64,000 nucleotides of DNA from Odontesthes bonariensis (GCF_027942865.1 NC_134527.1:1376748-1440747); one strand, 5' to 3'. Counted from the first letter of the stretch, positions 24,401 through 33,580 are shown. Translations and numbers: made by a program. Notes: generated by a model from the sequence alone, not told the origin.

Positions 24401-27400
24401 AACATACAGGTAATATACAGGCCATACAGGTAACATACAGGGCATACAGGTAACACACAGGCCATACAGGTAACATACAGGCCGTACAGGTAACATACAG
24501 GTAATATACAGGCCATACAGGTAACATACAGGTAACATACAGGCCATACAGGTAATATACAGGTAATATACAGGCCATACAGGTAACATACATGCCATAC
24601 AGGTAACATACAGGCCATACAGGTAATATACAGGTAACATACAGGCCATACAGGTAACATACAGGCCATACAGGTAACATACAGGCCATACAGGTAACAT
24701 ACAGGCCATACAGGTAACATACAGGCCGTACAGGTAACATACAGGTAATATACAGGCCATACAGGTAACATACAGGTAATATACAGGCCATACAGGTAAC
24801 ATACAGGCCATACAGGTAACATACAGGCCATACAGGTAACATACAGGCCGTACAGGTAACATACAGGTAATATACAGGCCATACAGGTAACATACAGGTA
24901 ATATACAGGCCATACAGGTAACATACAGGGCATACAGGTAACACACAGGCCATACAGGTAACATACAGGCCGTACAGGTAACATACAGGTAATATACAGG
25001 CCATACAGGTAACATACAGGTAACATACAGGCCATACAGGTAACATACAGGCCATACAGGTAACATACAGGCCATACAGGTAACATACAGGCCATACAGG
25101 TAACACACAGGCCATACAGGTAACATACAGGCCGTACAGGTAACATACAGGTAATATACAGGCCATACAGGTAACACACAGGCCATACAGGTAACCTGCA
25201 GGCCATACAGGTAACACACAGGCCATACAGGTAACCTGCAGGCCATACAGGTAACCTGCAGGCCATACAGGTAACCTGCAGGCCATACAGGTAACACACA
25301 GGCCATACAGGTAACCTGCAGGCCATACAGGTAACCTGCAGGCCATACAGGTAACATACAGGTAACATACAGGCCATACAAGTAACACACAGGCCATACA
25401 GGTAATATACAGGCCATACAGGTAATATACAGGCCATACAGGTAATATACAGGCCATACAGGTAATATACAGGCCATACAGGTAACATACAGGCCATACA
25501 GGTAACCTGCAGGCCATACAGGTAACCTGCAGGCCATACAGGTAATATACAGGCCATACAGGTAACACACAGGCCATACAGGTAACCTGCAGGCCATACA
25601 GGTAACCTGCAGGCCATACAGGTAACCTGCAGGCCATACAGGTAATATACAGGCCATACAGGTAACACACAGGCCATACAGGTAACCTGCAGGCCATACA
25701 GGTAACCTGCAGGCCATACAGGTAACCTGCAGGCCATACAGGTAATATACAGGCCATACAGGTAACACACAGGCCATACAGGTAACACACAGGCCATACA
25801 GGTAACCTGCAGGCCATACAGGTAACCTGCAGGCCATACAGGTAACCTGCAGGCCATACAAGTAATATACAGGCCATACAGGTAACACACAGGCCATACA
25901 GGTAACCTGCAGGCCATACAGGTAACCTGCAGGCCATACAAGTAACACACAGGCCATACAGGTAATATACAGGCCATACAGGTAACCTGCAGGCCATACA
26001 GGTAACATACAGGCCATACAGGTAATATACAAGCCATACAGGTAATATACAGGTAACATACAGGCCATACAGGTAACCTGCAGGCCATACAGGTAATATA
26101 CAGGTAACATACAAGTAACACACAGGCCATACAGGTAATATACAGGCCATACAGGTAATATACAGGTAACATACAGGCCATACAGGTAACCTGCAGGCCA
26201 TACAGGTAATATACAGGTAACATACAGGTAACACACAGGCCATACAGGTAACATACAGGTAACATACAGGTAACATACAGGTAACACACAGGCCATACAG
26301 GTAACACACAGGCCATACAGGTAACATACAGGTAACATACAGGTAACATACAGGTAACATACAGGTAACATACAGGTAACATACAGGTAACATACAGGCC
26401 ATACAGGTAACACACAGGCCATACAGGTAACACGCAGGCCATACAGGTAACACGCAGGCCATACAGGTAACACACAGGCCATACAGGTAACATACAGGCC
26501 GTACAGGTAACATACAGGCCATACAGGTAACACACAGGCCATACAGGTAACACACAGGCCATACAGGTAACATACAGGCCGTACAGGTAACATACAGGCC
26601 ATACAGGTAACATAAAGGTAACATACAGGCCATACAGGTAACATACAGGCCATACAGGTAACATACAGGCCATACAGGTAACCTGCAGGCCATACAGGTA
26701 ACATACAGGCCATTCAGGTAACATACAGGCCGTACAGGTAACATACAGGCCGTACAGGTAACATACAGGCCGTTCAGGTAACATACAGGCCGTACAGGTA
26801 ACATGCAGGCCATACAGGTAACATGCAGGCCATACAGGTAACATACAGGTAACATACAGGTAACATACAGGTAACATACAGGTAACATACAGGCCATACA
26901 GGTAACATACAGGTAACATACAGGTAACCTGCAGGCCATACAGGTAACATACAGGTAACATACAGGTAACATACAGGTAACATACAGGTAACATACAGGT
27001 AACATACAGGTAACATACAGGCCATACAGGTAACATACAGGTAACATACAGGTAACATACAGGCCATACAGGTAACATACAGGTAACATACAGGTAACAT
27101 ACAGGTAACATACAGGCCATACAGGTAACATACAGGTAACATACAGGCCATACAGGTAACCTGCAGGCCATACAGGTAACATACAGGTAACATACAGGCC
27201 ATACAGGTAACATACAGGCCGTACAGGTAACATACAGGTAACATACAGGTAACATACAGGCCATACAGGTAACATACAGGTAACATACAGGTAACATACA
27301 CGTAACATATAGGTAACATACAGGTAACATACAGGTAACATACAGGCCATACAGGTAACATACAGGTAACATACAGGTAACATACAGGCCATACAGGTAA

Positions 27401-28614
27401 CATACAGGTAACATACAGGCCATACAGGTAACCTGGAGTTTACCCAGAGACGGGCTGTTATCTCAGCGTGTTTAAGGTCGGTAACGCTGGCTGAACCAGA
27501 CGCTGGATCTGTAACAGGTTCTGTCTCCAGATGAGGACACGTGTCCCTCTGCAGCCCAGAATATGTGGCTGCACAGACACTAAATACACCCTGATGCACA
27601 CTGTGGTCAAGGTGACGTTTATTTATGTAGCACCTTACAACAACCCGGGCTGGCCAAAGTGCTTTACATAAATAAATAACAGTAAAATCCAACAGATACA
27701 TTAACAAAGAAATTCAGCTAAAGATAAAAACTATTTACACACACAGACAACATTTGTTTCTCCCAGGTCTGAAAGCCTGGGAGAAACCATATGCAGCGGT
27801 AACCATGGTAACACATTCCAAAGTTTAGGGGCAGCCACTGCAAAAGCTGGATGGCCTTTAGCTTTTAGCCTGCATTTAGGCTCATCCAGGTAAAGTTTGT
27901 TAGCCGACCTCAGAGATCTGATTGGCGTGTGAACATGTATGAGTTCAGTTAAATACTCAGGGGGCCCAGACCGTTTAAAATGTTAAAAACGAACATCAGG
28001 ATCTTAAAATCAGCTCTGAAGCGGACAGGAAGCCAGAGCAGAGAGGCCAGAGCCGGGTTATATGTTCCCGTGTCTGTAATGAAGCCGAGCAGCAGCACCA
28101 GAGAGCGCTGCTCTAAACCTACGAACAGTCCAGTCTGGAGAAACCTCACATTGGTGCAACTTGGGAAAGAGTCGTGTTATTTCCCAGCACTGAGTCTTGT
28201 GTGTTTTCTTCCCGTGTTCCAGTTCAAGCTGGCCGACATGGCGGTGGCGATAGAGAGCGCTCGCCTGCTCACCTGGAAGGCTTCGCTCCTGCGGGACTCA
28301 AAGAAAGCCTTCACTAAGGTACGGCCGCCTCGGCTCTAAGGTTTTTACGCTCCGCAGGGAGCAGGAGTCCCACTCGGCTGCTTTGTCCCCGCAGGAAGCA
28401 GCCATGGCCAAGCTGGCGGCGTCCGAGGCCGCCACCTTCTGCGCCCATCAGGTAAGGAGCCGGCGGCGCCCGCAGGAAGAGTCGAGCCGAGCCAAAGCCT
28501 GCAGATGTGTTCACAGCTTCTCCTCCCTGTGCTTTACACCAGTCCATCCAGATCCTGGGGGGGATGGGCTTCGTGACCGACATGCCGGCGGAGAGGCACT
28601 ACCGCGACGCCCGC

Positions 28615-28650
<36 letters not shown>

Positions 28651-28695
28651 AGGCTGGTCATCGCCGGCCAGATACTCAAGGAGTACCAGTTATAG
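9429..28695 (+). CDS. acads: Short-chain acyl-CoA dehydrogenase, mitochondrial
   Basis: Exons: 9429-9456, 11465-11625, 12962-13111, 13780-13891, 16520-16671, 16748-16918, 23786-23923, 28223-28318, 28395-28451, 28543-28695. They join in frame to 405 residues (human 412). The enzyme is an FAD flavoprotein of the mitochondrial matrix that makes the trans-2,3 double bond in butyryl-CoA, the first step of short-chain beta-oxidation, and passes electrons to ETF. The N-terminus (MAALFKARK...) is basic, as in a targeting peptide. The first family signature is [13 protein letters not shown]. The second runs from QILGGMG through [17 protein letters not shown]; the Glu in IYEGTSE (about residue 385) is the catalytic base. 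Introns are 2008, 1336, 668, 2628, 76, 6867, 4299, 76 and 91 bp; the long ones are swollen by arrays and transposons. Intron 5 has a GC donor (16672). No break is seen in the coding exons. Confidence 0.95.
10150..10470 (-). mobile_element. L2-type LINE 3' fragment
   Basis: The reverse strand encodes the worn C-terminal motif of fish LINE polymerases ([16 protein letters not shown] in one frame, corresponding to 'APxxWNxLPExLR'). It is followed by '[11 protein letters not shown]'-like sequence and a tail complementary to 'ggcaagtttatctgtaaggc'. It lies in acads intron 1. The clade name is inferred. Confidence 0.55.
10610..10980. repeat. Dispersed teleost repeat
   Basis: This stretch contains the high-copy teleost sequence 'aggaaggaaagttttaagcc', upstream 'cagcagtcagggcctatagc' and similar. 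I recognise it as a sequence dispersed through many fish genomes. It runs directly into the 55-bp array, whose unit is the next part of the same dispersed repeat. It lies within acads intron 1. Confidence 0.5.
10980..11445. repeat. 55-bp minisatellite, acads intron 1
   Basis: About 8.4 nearly identical copies of a 55-bp unit ('gaggggcctgataactgaag', then 'gctctgcctcccaaactggc', then 'agctggttccaca'). Only the last full copy shows a change (ggttcc to ggctcc). The array ends about 20 bp before the exon 2 acceptor at 11464, so the intron's branch and pyrimidine region abuts it. Confidence 0.95.
11807..12486. mobile_element. Non-autonomous DNA element 'GGCTGTGTTC', copy 1
   Basis: It is bounded by inverted ends 'ggctgtgttccaaaccgcat' and the complement of 'atgcggtttcgaacacagcc' (about 22 bp, one mismatch). 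It is 680 bp with no coding frame. Near the right end (12384-12470) lies a short run of 'gtatggaagtatgcagta' units, the seed of the huge array in copy 3. It lies in acads intron 2. Related copies are at 31169 and 46578. No target duplication is certain and the superfamily is not assigned. Confidence 0.8.
12487..12961. other. Rest of acads intron 2
   Basis: AT-rich sequence with no exon seen. It contains inward-facing 'ggggacaaaaatgtccc' style palindromes near 12688 and 12850 that resemble the termini of a decayed piggyBac-type MITE. That identification is weak. Confidence 0.3.
13315..13710. mobile_element. piggyBac-like MITE, copy 1
   Basis: The right end reads 'gacccgcaggacaacaggag' then GGTTAA. 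The 'CCCTCCTGTTGTCC' terminus beside TTAA is that of a common fish piggyBac-type element. The same sequence occurs in reverse at 52028-52343, which shows it is mobile. The left boundary is uncertain. It lies in acads intron 3, ending 69 bp before the exon 4 acceptor. Confidence 0.6.
13892..14311. other. Start of acads intron 4
   Basis: Unremarkable AT-rich intron sequence leading into the minisatellite. No additional exon is seen. Confidence 0.5.
14312..16505. repeat. 21-23-bp minisatellite, acads intron 4
   Basis: About 100 copies of 'gatgttggagctcctccccc' plus 1-3 bases. Variants are ttgg/gtgg, ctcc/cctc and an occasional 'gaa' or 'gga' before tgg. Higher-order blocks are visible: for example 14400-14640 and 14880-15115 repeat the same order of variants. 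The minus strand is purine-rich with runs of GGGGGAGGAG. The array ends 14 bp before the exon 5 acceptor. Long apparent frames on both strands come only from the lack of stops in the unit. Confidence 0.95.
16672..16673 (+). promoter_or_regulatory. GC donor of acads intron 5
   Basis: Exon 5 must end CACAAG to keep K-GISAFLVP in frame with exon 6. The intron therefore begins GCAGGT rather than GT. The nearby GT at 16675 would shift the frame. GC-AG introns are a known minor class. Confidence 0.75.
16919..17364. other. Start of acads intron 6, before the retrotransposon
   Basis: No exon. Segments 17055-17100 and 17235-17275 are inverted copies: 'tggaagtttttctgtgcca' with the complement of 'tggcacagaaaaacttcca'. 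The 170-bp A-rich interior suggests a small fold-back element. Confidence 0.45.
17365..18304 (+). repeat. Upstream 940-bp copy with three 250-bp monomers
   Basis: Monomers start near 17368, 17618 and 17868. Each contains two 'ccctacccgaaccagggttt' motifs about 80 bp apart. The part from about 17990 to 18304 occurs once. It is identical in layout to 22229-23168. Confidence 0.9.
18556..22008 (+). CDS. Retrotransposon polyprotein: zinc finger, reverse transcriptase, restriction-like endonuclease
   Basis: An intact 1150-residue frame. Residues 56-78 form a Cys/His finger (CPCGW ... MHQGRKRC). A basic, coiled-coil-prone stretch spans about 200-285. The reverse transcriptase runs from about 340 to 660: [26 protein letters not shown] (first catalytic Asp) and AYMDDM near residue 594 (Asp pair). 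Near 928-945 a CCHC knuckle ([17 protein letters not shown]) precedes the endonuclease with RPDIVLW and FIELTVPWE, the PD-(D/E)XK core of R2/NeSL/Zebulon-type elements. There is no N-terminal AP endonuclease. The frame is open for about 25 codons before the first ATG (in-frame TAA near 18478), so the start is uncertain. It shows no stop or frameshift, so recent activity is likely. It resembles Zebulon most closely; R2- or HERO-clade placement is not excluded. Confidence 0.9.
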   Translation: MATDTGTNMTKRWIRDSVKDRGTGLFSRARIDQNSSQRKESLNKSGRLEGSKLQVCPCGWQKVTSVRGLKMHQGRKRCVVKEGQCGRIDQYFLRSQSSKSDEVQRQVENHSPKDINNTAMEVEEEVLRRDVADTEVNRPVRERNMEQKDRVKWPRANSYKEWEAVNKDLSIILGRLGGNASDRLEKMGDIIYSYGVERFGVQDRKRVETVHLGKSRRQKEMEKLVKERRNLRKQWKKATEEEREGINVLQEELRGRLAILRRAESLRKKRKKKEYVRTAFYRDPFKFVKGLFNQEKGGQLKATKLEVEEYLRNTYSDLEQRRVVGLPPDMPPLGEIAHKMDVRPPRWKEVEEVVRRAKASSAPGPNGVPYRVYKSAPDILKFLWKQLRIVWEKQVIPRAWRRAGGVLIPKEKESSNLSQFRMISLLNVEGKIFFSLVAQRLASYLENNSLIDTTVQKAGIPGFAGCLEHTSMIWHQIQTAKIEKKDLHVIFLDLANAFGSVPHSLIWEAFEYFRVPVVVVNLVRAYFQDIRLCLSTAGFTTGWQRLEIGIMAGCTISPLAFTMAMEIIIRASKWVVGGERRQDGMRLTPIRAYMDDMTLVTTTVPCMKRILERLDKNLKWAGMKIKPTKSRSISIRRGKLSDRKFVIDEESIPIIREKAVKSLGRWYQADMNDGKQSVQFCEDVAEGLDRIDKSELPGKLKLWCLQFRLFPRLMWPLSVYEIPLSVVEKMERLVSFYIRKWLGVPRCLSTVALYGKGILQLPVSSLVEEFKCTKVRTELLLAGSKDVVVSKVVPNPTKGRKWKPRLAAQEAEATLRHAEIVGNVQIGRGGLGLGPGKPVWSRAGPKEKRKLVVEQIRRQEEMLRGAKAVAQAKQGRWVNWEGVEKKKLSWKELWSMEERSIRFLIGATYDVLPTPQNLKLWVNGDPLCSLCSGTATLKHILSGCKVSLSQGRYTWRHDQVLRSLAAGIEDKRRQVNLGGSKVQRVAIQFVQQGEKVKKTIRRHGSLEDACDWEMQVDLGNKLVVPQEIASTNLRPDIVLWSRSRMRVYFIELTVPWEELVEEAYERKKLRYVELGAEAEQRGWKVRICPVEVGCRGFVAKSVVSLLRELGVTGQSVRKIVQEVSDKALQSSQWIWIRRSNSSWGPSRGST
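22229..23168 (+). repeat. Downstream 940-bp copy (3' UTR of the retrotransposon)
   Basis: Same three monomers and unique part as 17365-18304. Here the first monomer is preceded by a further partial monomer (about 22113-22228), which is part of the proper 3' UTR. Its last matching base is 23168. Confidence 0.9.
23169..23282 (+). repeat. Fish retroposon 3' tail with (GAATT)n
   Basis: The sequence 'tggcgctatataaataaaaa' ending in repeated GAATT is a very common teleost LINE/SINE terminus. It is absent after the upstream 940-bp copy (18305 onward). It is therefore probably an older element into which, or beside which, the Zebulon-like copy landed. Confidence 0.6.
23283..23785. other. End of acads intron 6
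   Basis: Ordinary intron sequence with no exon or clear repeat, ending in the exon 7 acceptor (TCTCGCAG). Confidence 0.5.
23909..27432. repeat. 10/20-bp minisatellite seeded by the acads exon 7 donor
   Basis: The last 15 exon bases and the first intron bases (CTGCAGGCCATACAG|GTAACA) are repeated for 3.5 kb. The 20-bp form is 'ggccatacaggtaacataca'; the 10-bp form is 'ggtaacatac'. Variants include aca/ata/cctg/cacg before the next unit and ccat/ccgt. About 25000-26200 is rich in units that retain the exon-like 'cctgcaggccatacag'. Long open frames on the minus strand are artefacts of the repeat. Confidence 0.95.
27605..28190 (-). mobile_element. L2-type LINE, 3' part of the polymerase frame
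   Basis: On the minus strand, 28149-27949 encodes '[20 protein letters not shown]' followed by [10 protein letters not shown]. This is the well-known C-terminal motif of fish LINE polymerases (ASLHWLPVRFRIDFKILLF...LNGLAP). Downstream pieces read like '[14 protein letters not shown]'. The 3' tail is the complement of 'tttatttatgtagcacctta'. The fragment is truncated and inactive, inside acads intron 7. Confidence 0.8.
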
Positions 28696-28697
28696 TG

Positions 28698-29552
28698 CAA
28701 CAGCAACATTTACCCCCACAGGGCAACAGCAACATTTACCCCCACAGGGCAACAGGAACATTTACCCCCACAGGGCAACAGGAACATTTACCTCACAGGG
28801 CAACAGGAACATTTACCCCCACAGGGCAACAGCAACATTTACCTCACAGGGCAACAGCAACATTTACCCCCACAGGGCAACACGAACATTTACCCCCACA
28901 GGGCAACACGAACATTTACCCCCACAGGGCAACACGAACATTTACCTCCACAGGGCAACACGAACATTTACCCCCACAGGGCAACACGAACATTTACCCC
29001 CACAGGGCAACACGAACATTTACTCCCACAGGGCAACACGAACATTTACCTCCACAGGGCAACAGGAACATTTACCCCCACAGGGCAACACGAACATTTA
29101 CCCCCACAGGGCAACACGAACATTTACCCCCACAGGGCAACACGAACATTTACCTCCACAGGGCAACACGAACATTTACCCCCACAGGGCAACACGAACA
29201 TTTACCCCCACAGGGCAACACGAGCATTTACCCCCACAGTGCAACACCAACATTTACCCCCACAGGGCAACACCAACATTTACTCCCACAGGGCAACACG
29301 AACATTTACCTCCACAGGGCAACAGGAACATTTACCCCCACAGGGCAACACGAGCATTTACCCCCACAGGGCAACACGAACATTTACCCCCACAGGGCAA
29401 CACCAACATTTACCCCCACAGTGCAACACCAACATTTACCCCCACAGGGCAACACCAACATTTACCCCCACAGGGCAACACCAACATTTACCCCCACAGG
29501 GCAACACCAACATTTACCCCCACAGGGCAACACCAACATTTACCCCCACAGG
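28698..29552. repeat. 26-bp minisatellite forming the acads 3' UTR
   Basis: About 33 copies of 'gggcaacacgaacatttacc' plus 'cccaca'. The first copy begins within 3 bp of the TAG stop (28693-28695). Positions vary between 'cag', 'agg', 'acg' and 'acc' before 'aacattta', with runs of like variants. It is transcribed if the poly(A) signal at 29821 is used. Confidence 0.95.
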
Positions 29553-29820
29553 CGACAAGGCAAATCTTTTTTATGGTGATCGATATCAGAGTTTAGACGG
29601 TTTTCTGTCCCCGCTGTGTCCCGTCTTCTGGATTTAAACTCTGAGAGCTCCAGAACCGAGAACTCTGCCGCCTTAAAGTGCAACTAAAGCTTAAAGTGCA
29701 AGAACACACAGCCTTATATATATATATAATTTTGAATCCATGTCTAACCTTCCCAAAGTTGCCCTTTAAGAGGATTTCTGGTTCTCAGTGAGTTTAAAGG
29801 GCCAGTTCACCCATATTTAG

Positions 29821-29826
29821 AATAAA
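29821..29826 (+). terminator. Likely poly(A) signal of acads
   Basis: This is the first clear AATAAA after the stop codon and the 3' UTR array. It gives a 3' UTR of about 1.15 kb, three quarters of it tandem repeat. Confidence 0.5.
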
Positions 29827-29849
29827 AGGCATCTTTTCTCAGGCAGGTT

Positions 29850-30533
29850 TTACCCACACTGGCTCATCCTTTGAGTCAGGAGCCTTTTTATGGAGTTATA
29901 TCCACAATTTCCATAAAAAAAAACACACACAGATGTAAATAAGCTCAGAGACCCGAGACCAGCTTTTAATATTCAGAGATAATTGTTAAACAGTAAGAAT
30001 AATAATTTGATTTAAAAATAATTGGATGAATTAAAGGAAAATGAACTAATGTGGTTTAGGTGGGCTGTAGGGACCCCTGCTTGGTGCACTTTGGGTCTAA
30101 CTCTGTATGAATTAGACCCTTTAATACCTTTGGGTTTAACTCTGTATAATACTCTGTATTAGACCCTTTAATGACCCTCCATCCTCATAAATCTGAAAGG
30201 ATTTCCGTCCTGTTTTTGGCTGCCATCTGCAGCTCTGACCACCAGAGGGCGCCAGAGCGCCTCAGCGTGTTCATGGCTGCAGTTTTATCAGCCTGTGAAT
30301 GGAAGCTGGATCCCTTCTGGTGAATTCTGGGAGTTTCTCACCTCCTGTGCCTCAGTGACTTGTACATATCTGATGTAATTTATTGTGTGAGCATGATAAT
30401 AAACCAGAATGACACCACTTTGTAGATACTTTGAAGTCCTCTCCTGATTGGATGAAACGTCCCGGCTCGGAACACTTTGCATGAAGCAGAACTTTTGTCT
30501 CGGATGGTTTCCAGGCTGCTGAACTTTGTTGTC
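29850..30533. other. Intergenic, no gene seen
   Basis: No exon-like frame. Short duplicated phrases about 'ttagaccctttaat' occur near 30112 and 30158. Confidence 0.5.
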
Positions 30534-30602
30534 TTTGTCCCAAACAAAGAGCCACAAACTGGCTGCAGAACTTTGTCTTTGTGGCTCTTTGTTTGGGACA
30601 AA
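30534..30602. repeat. Perfect 25-bp inverted repeat
   Basis: Arms 30534-30558 and 30578-30602 are exact complements with a 19-base loop. The arm core is 'cccaaacaaagagccacaaa'. Transcripts of either strand would fold into a long perfect stem. No gene can be assigned. Confidence 0.85.
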
Positions 30603-31168
30603 CAGGCTGCAGATGCACGTTGGCGCGTTCACGTGCACGCGCTTCCTCTGCCGGTCCACGTGAGCGCCCTGATTGCTGCAGATCTGGGCCAAACTTCCTG
30701 ACGCTGGTTGCCCGCTGCTGATTGAGCTGATCCCCCCGATAGGCGGCTGCATTGTCCTCCGGGGTGTGTGAAACCAGGAGCTGATTATTCTGACGTCAGC
30801 TCGTGGATCTTATTTTGTTTCTTTCTTTCTTTACGTGCACTGTGTGCGTAACACTTTGCAATCTCAGGAGCTTTGCGGCTCTCTGCATCTGTAATAAACA
30901 GCATCTGCCCCCTTCTGAAACCCACCTCAGTCGTGCTTTTATTAGGGATCTGTAGGAGTTTTATTCTTTGCAAAAGGTGCTCGAAAACTTGTGAAATTTT
31001 GCGAGCACCACCTGCCAGTCGACGACATGAAAGAATCTAAACTTTATATTTTTGGGAGTCGCTCATTGACTCTGTAGCACCCCCTACGATGCTTAAAAAT
31101 GGCCCCCGCATTGGGGTTAGTTTTGCGTGGGACCGAAATTCGGTACACTCATTCATCATGCCCAGACG

Positions 31169-31780
31169 CACAAAAAAGTCTGTATTCCAAACCGCATACT
31201 TCTCCTACTACTCCTACTAACTTTCTGAGTTAGTATGCGAGTTTGAGTAAGCGAGAAGTTCTCGGATGCATACTAGATTCTCTGAAATGTTGGGTATGCA
31301 TCATGAGGTTACTACTCATACTCAAACTACCCAAGATGCAACGTGACGTCGCCGATCGTCATTTCCTGTCAAAACGGCAGTTTCAAGCTAGCTACAACGA
31401 GGGTAGGTTCACTTCCTGTTTTCAAAACAAAAGCACCAATTGTATGGTAATGGCTTTCCCTATGATAAAAGGCAACGGGTATTTTATTTTGTGAAAATAA
31501 CAGGAAGTGCGTTGCTCACTGCGGCTAGCTTTAGTAGCGCCGAATTCGTGGGAATAAAATTGTAAACAGCCGGTATTTTGTCAGGTTTTCAACACGTTGG
31601 GGATCTAAACGACTACTTTCTCTCCTGAAAATGTTTCAAATGTTGCTAAAGTTTACAGAGTTTAGAGCTTAAGGGAAATCAGCTTCAGGCCGGCTTTCGG
31701 CTCGGGCAGGAGCAAAATGCATTGTGGGTAAACGCTCTGCATACTGTCTGATCGATTAGTATGTAGTTTCGAACACAGCC
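31169..31780. mobile_element. 'GGCTGTGTTC' element, copy 2
   Basis: The internal sequence matches copy 1 almost throughout (for example 'cgccgatcgtcatttcctgt' and 'aaacagccggtattttgtca'). Its right-end 'gtatg' run is nearly gone ('gattagtatgtagtttcgaa'), so it is the short form of the family. The ends read 'ctgtattccaaaccgcatac' and 'gtttcgaacacagcc'. Confidence 0.8.
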
Positions 31781-32641
31781 AAAGTCTCATGCCGCCATGG
31801 TCCCACGTCCACAGGAAGGCGGCCATTTTGGATGGAAAGTGAGTTTTGGTGCCATTTTTGCCCGATTGCATATGATCGAACTCGTCCTACAGATTTAATG
31901 CTACAGACTTCAGACTTGGCCAGGTTACTCTTAAGATATGTGCATGTGCTCGTACCAATGCAGAGGGCATCGTGCGTGCGCACAGGCTCGGTCCCACTCA
32001 AGGCTGCTCGCAGCTTTAATTCACTTCGTTTCCACCTGTTTTATGTGGTCAGGTCACACAGCAACGCGCATCTGCTTCTCTGCTGATTTCACTGAAAGTC
32101 TAAAGCTTCATTTCTTTTCCACATCCCTGAATAAAACGTGCACGTGTTCACCGTCACTGCCTGTTTGTTTGGTCTGTGCGCTGAAATTAACTCCAGCTGA
32201 CCGATGGAGACAAATGTGACCAGATATCTGACGTCATCGACTGTTTCTACCATGATTCCAACCTCAGAGCCGTTAAGGCAACGCTAAAGAAGTTTGTGAA
32301 CCTTAACCTCGGTCTGAAGTCCGTTGGCTTTTGTTCTGCACCTTTGGACTCAGGCTGAGATACAGCAGTTTACCTCTTTGCTTTCCAGACCCGCTCTACA
32401 TTTTTGTGGCCTGCTCAGCAGCAAACTCGTGTGTATGCGCTGCGCATGTGCAGCGCTCACACTGAAACGTGTTTCTCTGACAGTTTGGATGATTATGACC
32501 AGAATAATAATCCTGATTATTCACTGATCTGATTTAAATGTTTTATGTCCACTTTTCTGTAAACATAACTCGGCTTTCATCCCTGCTGAGCCTCATTAAA
32601 CCAAGATCAGAGCCTCTCTGAGGAAAAGTGGTAATACAACT
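31781..32641. other. Intergenic, no gene seen
   Basis: No convincing exon. The beginning ('gccgccatggtcccacgtcc' and onward) reads like old dispersed repeat. Confidence 0.4.
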
Positions 32642-32642
32642 A

Positions 32643-32850
32643 AGGCTGGGCGAGTTAACTCGTTATTATCGCGTTAACTCGCTAATTATTTAACGCCGAT
32701 AAATATTTTATTGCGCATTAATGTAATGTAAAATCTTTTGAGGGCTTTTGTGCCTTTAATGGAAAGTTCAGAAAGACAGGAAGCAGGAGGCAGAGAGAGG
32801 GGGAACGACATGCAGCACAGGGCCGTCCGATGCGGGACTGGAACCAGCTG
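32643..32850. mobile_element. hAT-like element, copy B (one end only)
   Basis: It starts with the family terminus 'ggctgggcgagttaactcgt' and continues through 'tttaacgccgataaatattt'. It then passes into a piece with 'gggggaacgacatgcagcac', also present in copies A and C. The other terminus is missing. Confidence 0.65.
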
Positions 32851-33580
32851 CAGCGAGTTTAAAGGATTCGAACCGAAAACAGCCGGTGCCGGTTGATGTT
32901 GGACCGGACAGTTTGTTTTCAGATGTTTCAGTAACTCTGCAGATGATCTGTTCCTGGTTAACATCACTTCTCCTGCACCGTGCAGCTCTCTGTTCCTTAG
33001 TGGAGCTGATATATAAATGCTGTTTAATTGTTGGAAGTCAAAATGTAGATTGAGATTAAACTTTGATTGTTCTGCCTGAAGTGGCGTTACATCTCCCAAC
33101 TGTTCAGCGAGTTCCTGTAACAGTCATTACTTTATAAAGTAAATAAATTTCTGGACATTCTGATAATCTGAGGTGGTTTAACAGCCAAACAAGACAAAGT
33201 AAATATGTTGTTTCCCTTAAATAAGACCCTTTTTAACATGTATAAAGATGTAGAAATGTTTGTGAATAGATTCCACTTTAAGATTTCTCTGTGGAAAGAT
33301 AATTAAACATAAATTTATGGAAACATGTTTAATTTAGTAGAATTAAGATTGGTTAGTTTGGTTTGTGTTTGCAGATTTTCTCTCTTAAAAACCCATAAAT
33401 GATAGTTTTATTGCTATCTTATAAACTCGTAATATTTCTGACTATAACACATACAACTATGAGCTGAAACAGGCTCCTGATTCCATCCTTTCTTCTGTAA
33501 ACTGTCCCATCAGGTTTCCCTCATTAAGAACTTTTCTCCTGGAATAAATAACAGACAGATGAAGGTTTGTTTCTTCTTTC
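32851..33580. other. Intergenic, no gene seen
   Basis: AT-rich sequence between the hAT fragment and the claudin poly(A) signal. No exon seen. Confidence 0.5.

Noticed and set aside
23748-27707. Very long minus-strand frames (up to about 1300 codons) of [12 protein letters not shown]-type repeats
   Set aside because: They are the translation of the 10/20-bp intron 7 minisatellite, lie antisense to acads, and exist in several frames at once because the unit has no stop.
28383-29579. 398-codon plus-strand frame over acads exons 9-10 and the 3' UTR array
   Set aside because: It runs in the wrong frame relative to the conserved acads exons and then through a minisatellite.
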